A DNA stretch of 64,000 nucleotides, taken from Zoogloeaceae bacterium (GTDB lineage: Bacteria; Pseudomonadota; Gammaproteobacteria; Burkholderiales; Rhodocyclaceae). Shown here one piece after another: positions 34,279 through 44,539 of this stretch. Where the stretch lies: positions 124,001-188,000 of the forward strand of contig JACKMA010000005.1 in assembly GCA_024235635.1 (NCBI GenBank). The letters are read 5' to 3'. The position numbers were made by a program, and so were the translations under genes. Each line of letters starts with the position of its first letter. The stretch's first letter is position 1. Under the pieces are notes generated by a model that saw only the letters and a program-made list of their open reading frames with translations, had not been told where the DNA came from and did no database searches.

Positions 34279-35412
34279 TCAGTCCGGTGCGTCGTGATCG
34301 CGTTGTCCGCCCATTCGCCGGTGGCTCCAGCGCATCACCGGCCGTTCGATCAGGCGATGACTGACCCATGCAAGCGCCAGCGTCGCCAGCAGTGCGATCA
34401 GCAGGCAGCCGGCCAATGGCCACGGCGCCAGCCAGTCGGCCGGCAGCAAGCCACGCAGCTCGCGCTGAACCGGGAAATGCCACAGGTAGATACCGTAGCT
34501 GAGTTCGCCGAGGACCACCATCGGCCGGGTCGCGAGCAGGTCGAGCGCGGGCGTCGGGACAATCAGGCAGGGCAGGGTCAGCGCCAGTGCGATGCCGATC
34601 GCCGAAGGCAGGATCACCAGCTGCCAGCCACCGGCCCAGTATCCCCGTATATCGGCCTCCAGTGATCCGAGCAGCACGTGCAGTACCACCCCGGCCGTGA
34701 TGACGATGCCGAATCGGACCGCTGCCGACCGCGGCGCCGTCAGGTGGGCGGCGGCCATGCCGGCGGCAAAGACGGCAAGGCTGCCCGGCAGCGCGTCGAT
34801 CACCGAAATGCGCACGCCGTAGTTGTCGAGCGCCAGGTGGGCGATGACGCCGGCCCGCCAGGTGATGCTCACCAACAATGCGAACAGGTAGGTCGCCAGC
34901 CAGCCGAAGCGCCGGCACGACAGCATCAGTGCCGGCAGCAGCAGATAGAAGCCGAGCTCGATCGGCAGCGTCCACCAGACACCGTTGAGCGGGCGTGTCA
35001 TCGTCGGCGGCAGGTTGAGCCACAACAGCACGTGGTCGCGCACCGTGATCCAGCCGTCCAGCGGCGGTACGGCGGCGAAACCGGCGCCGAGTGTCGCCAG
35101 CATGGCGAGCTGGAGCCAGTAAGCCGGATAGATTCGCAGACCGCGCCGGACCCAGAAGCGCAGGATGGCCGGTGCCGTCAGATCAGATGTCCGCAGCTGG
35201 GCGGCAAGCAGGTAGCCGGCCAGCACGAAGAACAGGGGCACGCCGACCCAGCCTCGCAGCGCGACCAGCGACAGGGCGTCGGCGAGTCCGCCGCGGCTGC
35301 CGTCCGCGACCGGCAGCCACTGGGGGAAATGGTAGTTCCAGTGGAACAGCAGCACCGACAGCGCGGCGATGCCGCGCAGGCCGTGGAGGTCTGGATGGAA
35401 GCCGGTCGTCAT
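34279..35412 (-). CDS. Acyltransferase-3 family membrane protein (OafA/YrhL-like)
   Basis: A 377-residue membrane O-acyltransferase with about ten helices. The conserved start HPDLHGLRGIAALSVLLFHW carries the catalytic-type His, and LRGWVGVPLFFVLAGYLLA and RFWVRRGLRIYPAYW give the next family motifs. Such enzymes transfer acetyl or similar groups to cell-surface carbohydrates. The sugar target is unknown and no polysaccharide genes flank it. The caspase-TIR gene begins 23 bp downstream on the same strand, so they may be co-transcribed. Confidence 0.9.
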   Translation of the reverse strand: MTTGFHPDLHGLRGIAALSVLLFHWNYHFPQWLPVADGSRGGLADALSLVALRGWVGVPLFFVLAGYLLAAQLRTSDLTAPAILRFWVRRGLRIYPAYWLQLAMLATLGAGFAAVPPLDGWITVRDHVLLWLNLPPTMTRPLNGVWWTLPIELGFYLLLPALMLSCRRFGWLATYLFALLVSITWRAGVIAHLALDNYGVRISVIDALPGSLAVFAAGMAAAHLTAPRSAAVRFGIVITAGVVLHVLLGSLEADIRGYWAGGWQLVILPSAIGIALALTLPCLIVPTPALDLLATRPMVVLGELSYGIYLWHFPVQRELRGLLPADWLAPWPLAGCLLIALLATLALAWVSHRLIERPVMRWSHRRMGGQRDHDAPD

Positions 35413-35580
35413 GGTCACAACGCCATCGGCAGCCGTGGGCAAGGGCAGGGCTGTTGCGGCGACCAGCATAGCGCCGGCCCGGATCGGCGCGCATGCAGTT
35501 CTTGGCAGACCGGCCGCCGTCGACGCCGTCCCGGTCAGCGCGGCTTGCCGGCAGTGGCTTGCGGTGCTTCAATCGAAGCC

Positions 35581-35955
35581 ATGCGACTGCCGCGTACGAT
35601 TCCCGTGCTGCTGCTGGCGATCGCCGGCTGCAGCGACGACACCCGCCGCATGACGGTCACCGCGACGGCCTATACCTCGTCGCCGCGCGAGACCGATGCC
35701 ACCCCCGACCTGGCGGCCTGGGGCGATCGCCTCAAGCCCGGCATGAAGGCGATCGCGGTATCCCGGGACCTGATCCGGGAGGGGCTCGAACACGGCACCG
35801 AAGTTCGCATCGAAGGGCTCGATGGAACCTACGTCGTGCGCGACAAGATGAACCGCCGCTGGCAACGCAAGATCGACATCTACATGGGCCGCGACCGTGC
35901 CGCGGCGCGCGACTGGGGGGTGCGCGAAGTGGAGATCCGCTGGCAGGACGAGTGA
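35581..35955 (+). CDS. 3D-domain lipoprotein
   Basis: A 124-residue lipoprotein with a lipobox (LLAIAGC, Cys17) and a 3D domain: VTATAYTSSPRETD, GDRLKPGMKAIAVSRDLIREG, GTEVRIEGLDGTYVVRDKM, and RKIDIYMGRDRAAARDWGVREVEI with the three aspartates. 3D domains occur in MltA- and RlpA-like cell-wall proteins with a double-psi barrel. It is probably a periplasm-facing lipoprotein acting on or binding peptidoglycan. It is divergent from the acyltransferase gene. Confidence 0.87.
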   Translation: MRLPRTIPVLLLAIAGCSDDTRRMTVTATAYTSSPRETDATPDLAAWGDRLKPGMKAIAVSRDLIREGLEHGTEVRIEGLDGTYVVRDKMNRRWQRKIDIYMGRDRAAARDWGVREVEIRWQDE

Positions 35956-35977
35956 GCGGTCGATGTCGCCGGCAACC

Positions 35978-36601
35978 TCAGCCCGGATTGCGCTCGGCGA
36001 TCAGGCGGTTGTCGATCGCCTTTGCCGCCTGATACGCAGTGCGGCCGCGGATACGCTTCGCGTAGGCGCGAAACCCGTCGCGGTCGGGCAGCGTACCGAA
36101 GGCCAGACCCCAATCGACATGGCTGCCGACATAGACGTCGGCCATCGTGAAGCGCTCGCCGCAGACGTAGGCATCGCGCTGCAGCTTCGCGTCGAGGACG
36201 TCGATGACCCGTTGTGGGTCGCCGCAGCCCAGCGTGCGCTGCTGCTCCGGCGTCGGCACGACGCCGAGGAAGCCGAGGCTGACGGCCTGTTCGAGCGGGC
36301 CGGCGACGAAGAATAGCCAGCGATAGTAGTCGGCGCGCTCGGTGGCGTCGGGGGCGAGGCCGGCGGCCGTAAAGGTCTCGGCGAGGTAGGCGCAGATCGC
36401 AGCCACCTCGGTGACGATGCGGCCGTCGTGTTCGATCGCCGGCACCTTGCCCATCGGATTGATCGCACGGTAGTCGGCGCCGTGCATGCCGTCACCGTAT
36501 TCGACGATCCGGGTTTCGTAGTCGACGCCGGCTTCGTGCAGCGCCCAGCGGGCGATCTGCCCGCGCGACATCGGATGGGTGTGAAAAAGGATCGTGGACA
36601 C
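35978..36601 (-). CDS. Glutathione S-transferase family protein
   Basis: A 207-residue cytosolic GST. The thioredoxin-like N-domain includes MSTILFHTHPMSRGQIARWALHEAG with a Ser in the catalytic region, and NPMGKVPAIEHDGRIVTEVAAICAYLAE with the cis-Pro and the Glu/Ser-type glutathione contact. The helical C-domain follows (YYRWLFFVAGPLEQAV, FTMADVYVGSHVDW). The substrate is unknown. Confidence 0.92.
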   Translation of the reverse strand: MSTILFHTHPMSRGQIARWALHEAGVDYETRIVEYGDGMHGADYRAINPMGKVPAIEHDGRIVTEVAAICAYLAETFTAAGLAPDATERADYYRWLFFVAGPLEQAVSLGFLGVVPTPEQQRTLGCGDPQRVIDVLDAKLQRDAYVCGERFTMADVYVGSHVDWGLAFGTLPDRDGFRAYAKRIRGRTAYQAAKAIDNRLIAERNPG

Positions 36602-36687
36602 CGGCGTCTCCTGTTTCGACGGGGAGCGTACGCCGATCGGCGCACCCGCTCATCATGCCATCGTCGACCGCCGCCTGGCCGGCGGCG

Positions 36688-37860
36688 TCAGCGTGAGATC
36701 TGCAGGATGCGGCCGTCGGCGGCGTCGGTCAGCAGGTAGAGCAGGCCGTCGGGCCCCTGCCGCACGTCGCGGATGCGCTCGCCGACTTCGTCGAGCAGCT
36801 TTTCGCGCGACACCACGCGATCGCCGTCGAGCACGAGGTGCCACAGGCCTCGACCGGCCAGGGCGCCGACGAAGACATCCCCCCGCCACTGTGCAATGCG
36901 GTCATGGTCGTAGAACGCGAGGCCGCTGGGGGCGGTCGATCGCGGCACCCAGGTGGTGATCGGCTGCGTCATGCCGGGCGCTTCGCGGGCACCGCCGACC
37001 GGCGTGCAGTCGGTGGACAGGCTGCCGTAGTTGCAGCCGTGGGAGATCGCCGGCCAACCATAGTTGCCACCCTTGACGACGACGTTGAGTTCATCGCCGC
37101 CTTGCGGTCCGTGCTCGACCGCCCACAGCGCGCCGGTCACCGGATGGATCGCAGCGCCCTGCGGATTGCGATGGCCGTAGCTCCAGATCGCGGGCAGCGC
37201 GTCGTCGTTGCCGACAAAGGGATTGTCGGGCGGCACCCTGCCGTCGGCCTCGATACGGACGATCTTGCCGAGATGGCTGCCCAGGTCCTGCGCCTCGCGG
37301 GTGTCTCCCGGGCGATCGCCGTCGCGCTGTCGCTCGCCGAGGGTCACGAACAGTCGGCCATCGGCGGCAAAGGCCAGTCGGCCACCGAAATGGCCGTTGC
37401 CGGCGACCTTCGGCCGCTGGCGGAAGATCACCACCTGATTGCCGAGACGACGGCGATCGGCCGACAGCACGGCGCGCGTGACGGCGGTACCCTTGACCCC
37501 GCCCGCGGCCTCGGCATAGCTCAGATAGATCCGCCGGTTGGCGGCGAAGTCCGGATCGAGGGCAACGTCGAAGAGCCCGCCCTGGCCGCCATAGGAGACC
37601 GCCGGTACGCCGTCGATCGGCGCCGACAACTCGCCCGCTGGCGTGACGTGGCGCAGGCGCCCCGGTTTTTCGGTGACCAGCATGCTGCCGTCGGGCAAGA
37701 AGACGAGACCCCACGGATAGTTCAGGCCGCGGGCAATGGTGGTGACCCGCAGCACGCCATCGGACGCGCCGACGTCGGGGCTGCCGCTGCAGGCGGCGGT
37801 CAGTGCGACGGTGGCGATGGGCAGCGGCGCCCATCGTGCTCGGCTCGATCGTCGGGACAT
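36688..37860 (-). CDS. PQQ-dependent sugar dehydrogenase-like protein (Asd/YliI type)
   Basis: A 390-residue periplasmic six-bladed propeller protein. A signal peptide ending TAACSG may be a lipobox (Cys24). The family motifs are GLNYPWGLVFLPDGSMLVTEKPGRL, SYGGQGGLFDVALDPDFAANRRIYLSYA, GDRPGDTREAQDLGSHLGKIVRIE, WSYGHRNPQGAAIHP and LWAVEHGPQGGDELNVV. Family members oxidise aldose sugars with PQQ. No PQQ synthesis genes are in the window. Confidence 0.92.
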   Translation of the reverse strand: MSRRSSRARWAPLPIATVALTAACSGSPDVGASDGVLRVTTIARGLNYPWGLVFLPDGSMLVTEKPGRLRHVTPAGELSAPIDGVPAVSYGGQGGLFDVALDPDFAANRRIYLSYAEAAGGVKGTAVTRAVLSADRRRLGNQVVIFRQRPKVAGNGHFGGRLAFAADGRLFVTLGERQRDGDRPGDTREAQDLGSHLGKIVRIEADGRVPPDNPFVGNDDALPAIWSYGHRNPQGAAIHPVTGALWAVEHGPQGGDELNVVVKGGNYGWPAISHGCNYGSLSTDCTPVGGAREAPGMTQPITTWVPRSTAPSGLAFYDHDRIAQWRGDVFVGALAGRGLWHLVLDGDRVVSREKLLDEVGERIRDVRQGPDGLLYLLTDAADGRILQISR

Positions 37861-38083
37861 CGGTGGCTCCCCCGGTGGCGAATGCTGGCTGCGTCGGCGT
37901 CAGGGCCTGTTTCGGTCCGGGACGATCGGAACACGCCGGTGTGTGATGTTCCGCATGCGACCCGGACCGCAGGTTCAAGTTCCCTGCCATGCAACCGATA
38001 TGCACCTTGACGTGGCCGGCGCCGCGCGCCCGCATCGCGCGCGTCGACACGACTACCAGAAACTGGCGATGGGAGTGGACCCG

Positions 38084-38896
38084 ATGAACTCTGCCTTCCG
38101 CATTGCGCTGGCACTGATGCTGCTGTTCGGCTCGGCCGTCGCGCGCGCCGGCGAGACCATCCGCATCGGCGGCACTGGCAGCGCGCTCGGGACGATGAAG
38201 CTGTTGGGCGAGGCCTTCGCGCGGCAGCATCCGGAAGTCGATGCCGTGACGATCCTGCCGAGCCTCGGCTCGCCCGGCGGCATCAAGGCGCTGGATGCCG
38301 GCGTCGTCGACGTTGCGGTCGTCAGTCGACCGCTGCGCGACAAGGAGCGGCGGCCGTATCAGCAGGTGTATGAATACGGCCGTTCGCCGTTTGGTCTGGT
38401 GACCAACAAGGCGGGCGTCGAAGGCCTGAGCGCGCGCCAGGTCGCCGACATGCTGACCGGCCGCACGCCGCAATGGCCCGATGGCGATCCGGTGCGGGTC
38501 GTGTTGCGGCCGGAGACGGACGGCGACAACCGCTATTTCGGGGAAATGGCGCCCGGGATCGCCGAAGCCCTCGAGGTGGCGCACCGGCGCCCGGGCATGA
38601 TCGTTGCCGCCACCGACCAGGACGCGGCCGACGAGGCCGAGCGCCAACCCGGGTCGCTGGCGACCAACACCGTCGCCTTGCTGCGCGCCGAGGGCCGCCA
38701 TCTGCGCATGATCGCGCTCGATGGCACGCAGCCGACGCCGCAGGCGCTGGCCGACGGCAGCTATCGCTTCTACAAGCCGTACTTCATGGTGACCCGCGAC
38801 GACGCCTCGCCCGTGGTCGCCGCCTTCGCGGAATTCGTGCGTGGCAGCGAGGCCCGCACCATTCTCGAAGCCAGTGGCCATCTGGTCGCGGACTGA
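38084..38896 (+). CDS. PstS-like periplasmic phosphate/anion-binding protein
   Basis: A 270-residue secreted binding protein: signal peptide SAFRIALALMLLFGSAVARA, then TIRIGGTGSALGTMKLLGEAF and ILPSLGSPGGIKALDAGVVDVAVVSR, a PstS-like ligand loop. The start at 38084 is preferred because GGGAG lies 8 bases upstream; ATG 38069 is an alternative. No ABC permease genes follow. Instead a hybrid sensor kinase begins 54 bp downstream, so the protein may present a ligand to the kinase rather than a transporter. Confidence 0.87.
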   Translation: MNSAFRIALALMLLFGSAVARAGETIRIGGTGSALGTMKLLGEAFARQHPEVDAVTILPSLGSPGGIKALDAGVVDVAVVSRPLRDKERRPYQQVYEYGRSPFGLVTNKAGVEGLSARQVADMLTGRTPQWPDGDPVRVVLRPETDGDNRYFGEMAPGIAEALEVAHRRPGMIVAATDQDAADEAERQPGSLATNTVALLRAEGRHLRMIALDGTQPTPQALADGSYRFYKPYFMVTRDDASPVVAAFAEFVRGSEARTILEASGHLVAD

Positions 38897-38950
38897 CCAC
38901 CGCCGACATCGCGCGGTGACCGGACCGACCGCCATCATCGGAAGGACATC

Positions 38951-40715
<1,765 letters not shown>

Positions 40716-40738
<23 letters not shown>

Positions 40739-41369
40739 GGTTGTAGCGGCAGTCCCCGGTCATCGGATGCCGACCCGCAGCCAACGGCAGCACGCCGTGA
40801 TAGGCCAGTCGCGACGCCCCGCCCCAGACCACCACGTCGCCGTGTTCCAGCGTCGTGCGCAACAGCCGTTCGCGGCGGTGTGGATCACCGAACTGGAAGC
40901 GCGCCGGCAGACCCAGCGACAGCGAGACGATCGGATGCGACAGGTCGCGCTCGTCCCGGTCCTGGTGCGGCGAGAGCTTCGCCCCGTCACCGTAGCGATT
41001 GATCAGGCAGGTGTCCGCCGCGAAGGCCGGATAGCCTGCGGCCGCGGCCGCGGCGGTCGCGAGCGCGGCGAAGACCTCGGGCATCGGCGGCCACGGTCGG
41101 CCGCTGGCGGGATCCAGGGCGGAATACCGGTATCCGTCGGCATCGGAGGTCCAGCCGCGATCGCCGCAGCAGCTCGTCGCCACGGTCATGACGTGGCCAC
41201 CGGGCGTGCGCATCCGGCGCAGTGGTGCCTGCCGCAGGACCTCCTCGAGCGCGGCCAGCAACGCCGTGGCCCGATCGCGGGCGAAGCCCGGCAGCAGGGT
41301 GGCACCGTCGCCGAGCCGGATCGGTGCCGGCCGGTCGGACGGGTCGCGGAAGAGGTCGGCGGTGATCAT
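40716..41369 (-). CDS. alkB: Alpha-ketoglutarate-dependent DNA dealkylase AlkB
   Basis: A 217-residue Fe(II)/2OG dioxygenase that removes alkyl groups from bases such as 1-methyladenine and 3-methylcytosine. Iron ligands are HQDRDE (His and Asp) and YHGVLPL (His); 2OG is bound by the Arg residues of RYNLSFRR at the C-terminus. LINRYGDGAKLSPHQD and IVSLSLGLPARFQFG are typical. The start at 41369 (MITADLF) fits family length. Its 3' end overlaps the convergent kinase gene by 23 bp. Confidence 0.95.
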
Positions 41370-41431
41370 CGGTACGGAGGTCGCGGCGAGTGAAGGGTCC
41401 TCAGCATAGCCGCGCTGGCGGGCCGGCGGCT

Positions 41432-43018
41432 TCACGACCGATCGGACGATCCTGCGCCGGCAGCCGGGTTGCAACCTGGTTCGACCGCTGCGCCATCGCC
41501 CCGGGCCTGGCCGTCGCGGCCTGCTGGCACGTCGGCATCATTGCCGTAGCGGGCGAGCAGGTGGGCACGGTAGGGGCCCGTATCGAGACCGCTGCCGGTG
41601 GCCCGGCGCAGCAAATCGTCGGTCTCGAAGCGGCAGCCCTGCGACCACACGTGGTGCTGCAGCCACCCGAATACCGGCTCGAGCGTGCCATGACGCAGCC
41701 GGCTGCCGAGATCGCCGACCTCGGCGCGCATCGCAGCGAACAACTGGGCCGCATAGATCGCGCCCAGTGTGTAGCTCGGGAAATAGCCGAAGGCACCCTT
41801 GCTCCAGTGAATGTCCTGCAGGCAGCCGTCGCGATGATTGCCGCGGGTGTCGACATCAAGCAGCCGGACCATCTGTTCGTCCCACATCGCCGGCACGTCG
41901 CCGGCTTCGATGTCGCCTTCGATCAGCGCTCGCTCGATGCGGAAGCGGGCGATCACATGCATCGGGTAGCTCGGCTCGTCGGCATGGACACGGATCAGGC
42001 CGGGCTGCACGCGGGTCATCGAGGCATACAGGCTGGCGGGCTCGAAGGCCGCGCGCGGGCCGGCCGCATCGACCAGCAGCGGCGCCAGCCGGGCGCAGAA
42101 ATCGGGCGTGCGTGCCAGTTGCATCTCCAGGCCGAGGCTCTGGCTCTCATGGACGCCGAACGAGCGGGCGGCCCCGACCGGTTGTTCGCGCCAAGCCTCG
42201 GGCAGGCCGGCGACGTAGCGGGCATGGCCGGTCTCGTGGATGGTGCTGTTGATGCCCTGCAGCAGCGCGTCTTCGCTGAAGCGGGTGGTGATGCGCACAT
42301 CGCCCGGGACGCCGCCGGTGAATGGATGGGCGCTCTCGTCGAGTCGACCGTGATCGAAGTCGAAGCCGAGCAGTCCCGCCAGCGATCGGGCCAGTCGCCG
42401 CTGGTCGCTGATGGCCACCTCGCCGATCGGCGGCAGGTCGCCGGCGCGTGCCCGCGCGCGGCTGATCAGCGCCGGCAGCCACTCGCACAGGTGGTCGAAC
42501 AGCTCAGCGACACGGGCCGAATCGATGCCCGGCTCGTAGCGCTGGAGCAGGGCGTCGTATGGGCCGCAGCCGAGCGCGTCACCGAGGTGGCGTGCTTCGT
42601 CGCGACTGACCGCGACGACCTCGCGAAACGCCGGCAAGTAGCCTTGCCAGTCGTTCTGCGGACGCTGCCGGCGCCAGCCGAGTTCGCAGTCGGCGGTGGC
42701 CAGCGCGCGCCGCTCGATGACCGTGGCCGGAACCGCATTGGCGTCGATCCAGTCGCGCCGCATCTCGCGCAGGTTGGCGGCTTCCCAGTCGCCGAGTGCC
42801 TCGCCGGCGGCACCGTCGAGCAACTCGCCGACTGCCGGGTCGGTGCGTAGCGCGAGCGCCTGCAGCTGCAACTCGGCCTCGGCTGCGGCGCGTGCGCCGA
42901 GGCCACCCGGCGGCATCATCGTCGCGCGGTCCCAGGCCAGCATGGCGCTGGCGTGACGGAGGCGGAACAGGCGGGCGTGGCGGCGGGCGAGTTCGGCGTA
43001 GGGGCTGTCAATGGGCAT
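41432..43018 (-). CDS. Carboxypeptidase Taq (M32) family metallopeptidase
   Basis: A 528-residue zinc carboxypeptidase, cytosolic and helical. The M32 zinc motif is HETGHARY (HExxH, about residue 260), with INSTIHETGHARYVAGLPEAW, FGVHESQSLGLEMQ, HVIARFRIERALIEGDI and YFPSYTLGAIYAAQLF, all family signatures. It should release C-terminal residues from peptides. The start at 43018 (MPIDSPYAELARRHARLFRL) is the family start; the frame upstream is non-homologous. Confidence 0.93.
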   Translation of the reverse strand: MPIDSPYAELARRHARLFRLRHASAMLAWDRATMMPPGGLGARAAAEAELQLQALALRTDPAVGELLDGAAGEALGDWEAANLREMRRDWIDANAVPATVIERRALATADCELGWRRQRPQNDWQGYLPAFREVVAVSRDEARHLGDALGCGPYDALLQRYEPGIDSARVAELFDHLCEWLPALISRARARAGDLPPIGEVAISDQRRLARSLAGLLGFDFDHGRLDESAHPFTGGVPGDVRITTRFSEDALLQGINSTIHETGHARYVAGLPEAWREQPVGAARSFGVHESQSLGLEMQLARTPDFCARLAPLLVDAAGPRAAFEPASLYASMTRVQPGLIRVHADEPSYPMHVIARFRIERALIEGDIEAGDVPAMWDEQMVRLLDVDTRGNHRDGCLQDIHWSKGAFGYFPSYTLGAIYAAQLFAAMRAEVGDLGSRLRHGTLEPVFGWLQHHVWSQGCRFETDDLLRRATGSGLDTGPYRAHLLARYGNDADVPAGRDGQARGDGAAVEPGCNPAAGAGSSDRS

Positions 43019-43161
43019 CGTATCGGGCTCCGGAATGTCGCCTCGGCGCCATGTCTCGCGCCGTCCGTTCCGGCGTCGGCGCCGATCTGCCATTTTGCCG
43101 GTTTGAAAATTGGAAATGCATGGTATAGAGGGGATATTCGGGACGGATGCGGGGCGGGGCA

Positions 43162-44433
43162 ATGTCGACGAAGTTCAGGATCGCCTTCGATGGTAACTTG
43201 CAGGAAGGGGTCGACCGGGCGCAGGTGATCGCGCAACTCGTCGCGCGTTTTCGCATGCCGGAAGACAAGGCGTCACGACTGTTCTGCGGTGAACGCGTGA
43301 TTCTCAAGAAAGGCCTCGATGCCGAGCAGGCGGAAAACTACGTGCGCCAGCTCGCGGCGATCGGCATGAAGCTCGAAGCGCTGGGTGAATCGCCTGCTGG
43401 AAATGACGCCGTGGCGCCCGCAGCCCGGCCGGTCGACGGCGACGGTGACGGCTACCGCATCGTGTTCGCCGGCGGCGTGCTCGACGGCCATTCGCGCCAG
43501 CAGGTGATGGCGGCCGCCCGGGAGCGGCTCAAGCTCGACCAACGCAGCGTCGCCCAGGTCTTTTCGGGGCGCGAAATCGGGCTCAAGCGTGGGCTCGACG
43601 CGGCCGGCGCCGGTCGCTATCTTCACCTGCTGCGTGGGCTCGGCATGGACGTGCGCAGTGACCCCGCCCTGGCTGTGGAGCCCGATCCGGTCACGACCGC
43701 GGCGCAACCGACGGCAGCGCTCCGGGCCGAGCCGAGCGAGGCCGAGCGCCAGATGATGGAGACCGCCTTCTGGACCGATCCGGCCGCCCAGCACAACGAC
43801 CGGGACGAAGTCGAACGCCGGCTGCTGCAGGCGATGACGGCCGATTTCGACCTGATGCCACCGCCGGCCTCCGGCGGCCGTGACGACGTCGACGACGACG
43901 ACGGCGAGGATGCACTGAAGCAAATGGCCGAGACCATGCTCAATGCCGACGCCATGATGATGTACGAGCACGAGATCGCCGATGCCGAGAGCCGCATGCG
44001 GGCGCAGGTGGCCGCGATCGAACCGCCCATGGTTGCAACCGTCGCGGCGGCCGATGCCGACGTCCCGATGGATTCCGACGCCGCGGTGCCGGCCAGCGAC
44101 GATGCATCGCGATCCGCGCCCGATGACGCCGTGGTCTCACCACTGCCCGAGGAAAGCCGGCGCGCCCTGGACCAGACCGTCGTCGTACCCGCCAGTGAAG
44201 CACAGGCATTCGCTGCCGCCGTTCGCGCGGCCGAGCCCGACCCGGCGACCGCGGAGGTGCCGCCGGCGGCCGCTGCCGAAAAAAGGCCGGTTGCCGCTGC
44301 GCCGCTGCCGGAGTCGCTGGCGGACGACGGCGAGCGCGCGGCGGACGATGCCGCAGGTGGCCTCAAGCTCGCGCTGCTGTTCGCGGCGCTGGCGCTGGCC
44401 GCGATCGCGGCGTGGCTGGTGATCGGGCGCTGA
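43162..44433 (+). CDS. Membrane-anchored protein with two copies of an N-terminal module
   Basis: A 423-residue protein. Residues about 3-58 and 86-145 are two copies of one module: KFRIAFDGNLQEGVDRAQVIAQL ... SRLFCGERVILKKGLDAEQAENYVRQL and YRIVFAGGVLDGHSRQQVMAAA ... AQVFSGREIGLKRGLDAAGAGRYLHLL. This module is common at the N-terminus of proteobacterial inner-membrane proteins of unknown function. A long acidic, Ala/Pro-rich linker follows, then a C-terminal helix (GLKLALLFAALALAAIAAWL). The protein is thus a tail-anchored cytoplasmic protein. ATG 43147 is an alternative start. Confidence 0.75.
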   Translation: MSTKFRIAFDGNLQEGVDRAQVIAQLVARFRMPEDKASRLFCGERVILKKGLDAEQAENYVRQLAAIGMKLEALGESPAGNDAVAPAARPVDGDGDGYRIVFAGGVLDGHSRQQVMAAARERLKLDQRSVAQVFSGREIGLKRGLDAAGAGRYLHLLRGLGMDVRSDPALAVEPDPVTTAAQPTAALRAEPSEAERQMMETAFWTDPAAQHNDRDEVERRLLQAMTADFDLMPPPASGGRDDVDDDDGEDALKQMAETMLNADAMMMYEHEIADAESRMRAQVAAIEPPMVATVAAADADVPMDSDAAVPASDDASRSAPDDAVVSPLPEESRRALDQTVVVPASEAQAFAAAVRAAEPDPATAEVPPAAAAEKRPVAAAPLPESLADDGERAADDAAGGLKLALLFAALALAAIAAWLVIGR

Positions 44434-44481
44434 GCCCGCGAGCGCCCGGTGGCGCGGCGCATCGGCGGCAGGGGCATCGGG

Positions 44482-44487
44482 TACAAT
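44482..44487 (+). promoter_or_regulatory. Candidate -10 box for alaS
   Basis: TACAAT lies 52 bp before the alaS start in the GC-rich gap after the duplicated-module gene. The -35 region is poor. This fits a housekeeping sigma-70 promoter but is supported only by the hexamer. Confidence 0.4.
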
Positions 44488-44539
44488 CGCTGACTTCCCC
44501 GCGCCCTCGCCGGACACGCGACCACCGACCAAAACACCC

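Noticed and set aside
34256..35023. Extension of the caspase-TIR protein into the acyltransferase gene
   Set aside because: It is antisense-like in composition, in another frame of a conserved gene, and has no domain; ATG 34255 with GAGG upstream is sufficient.
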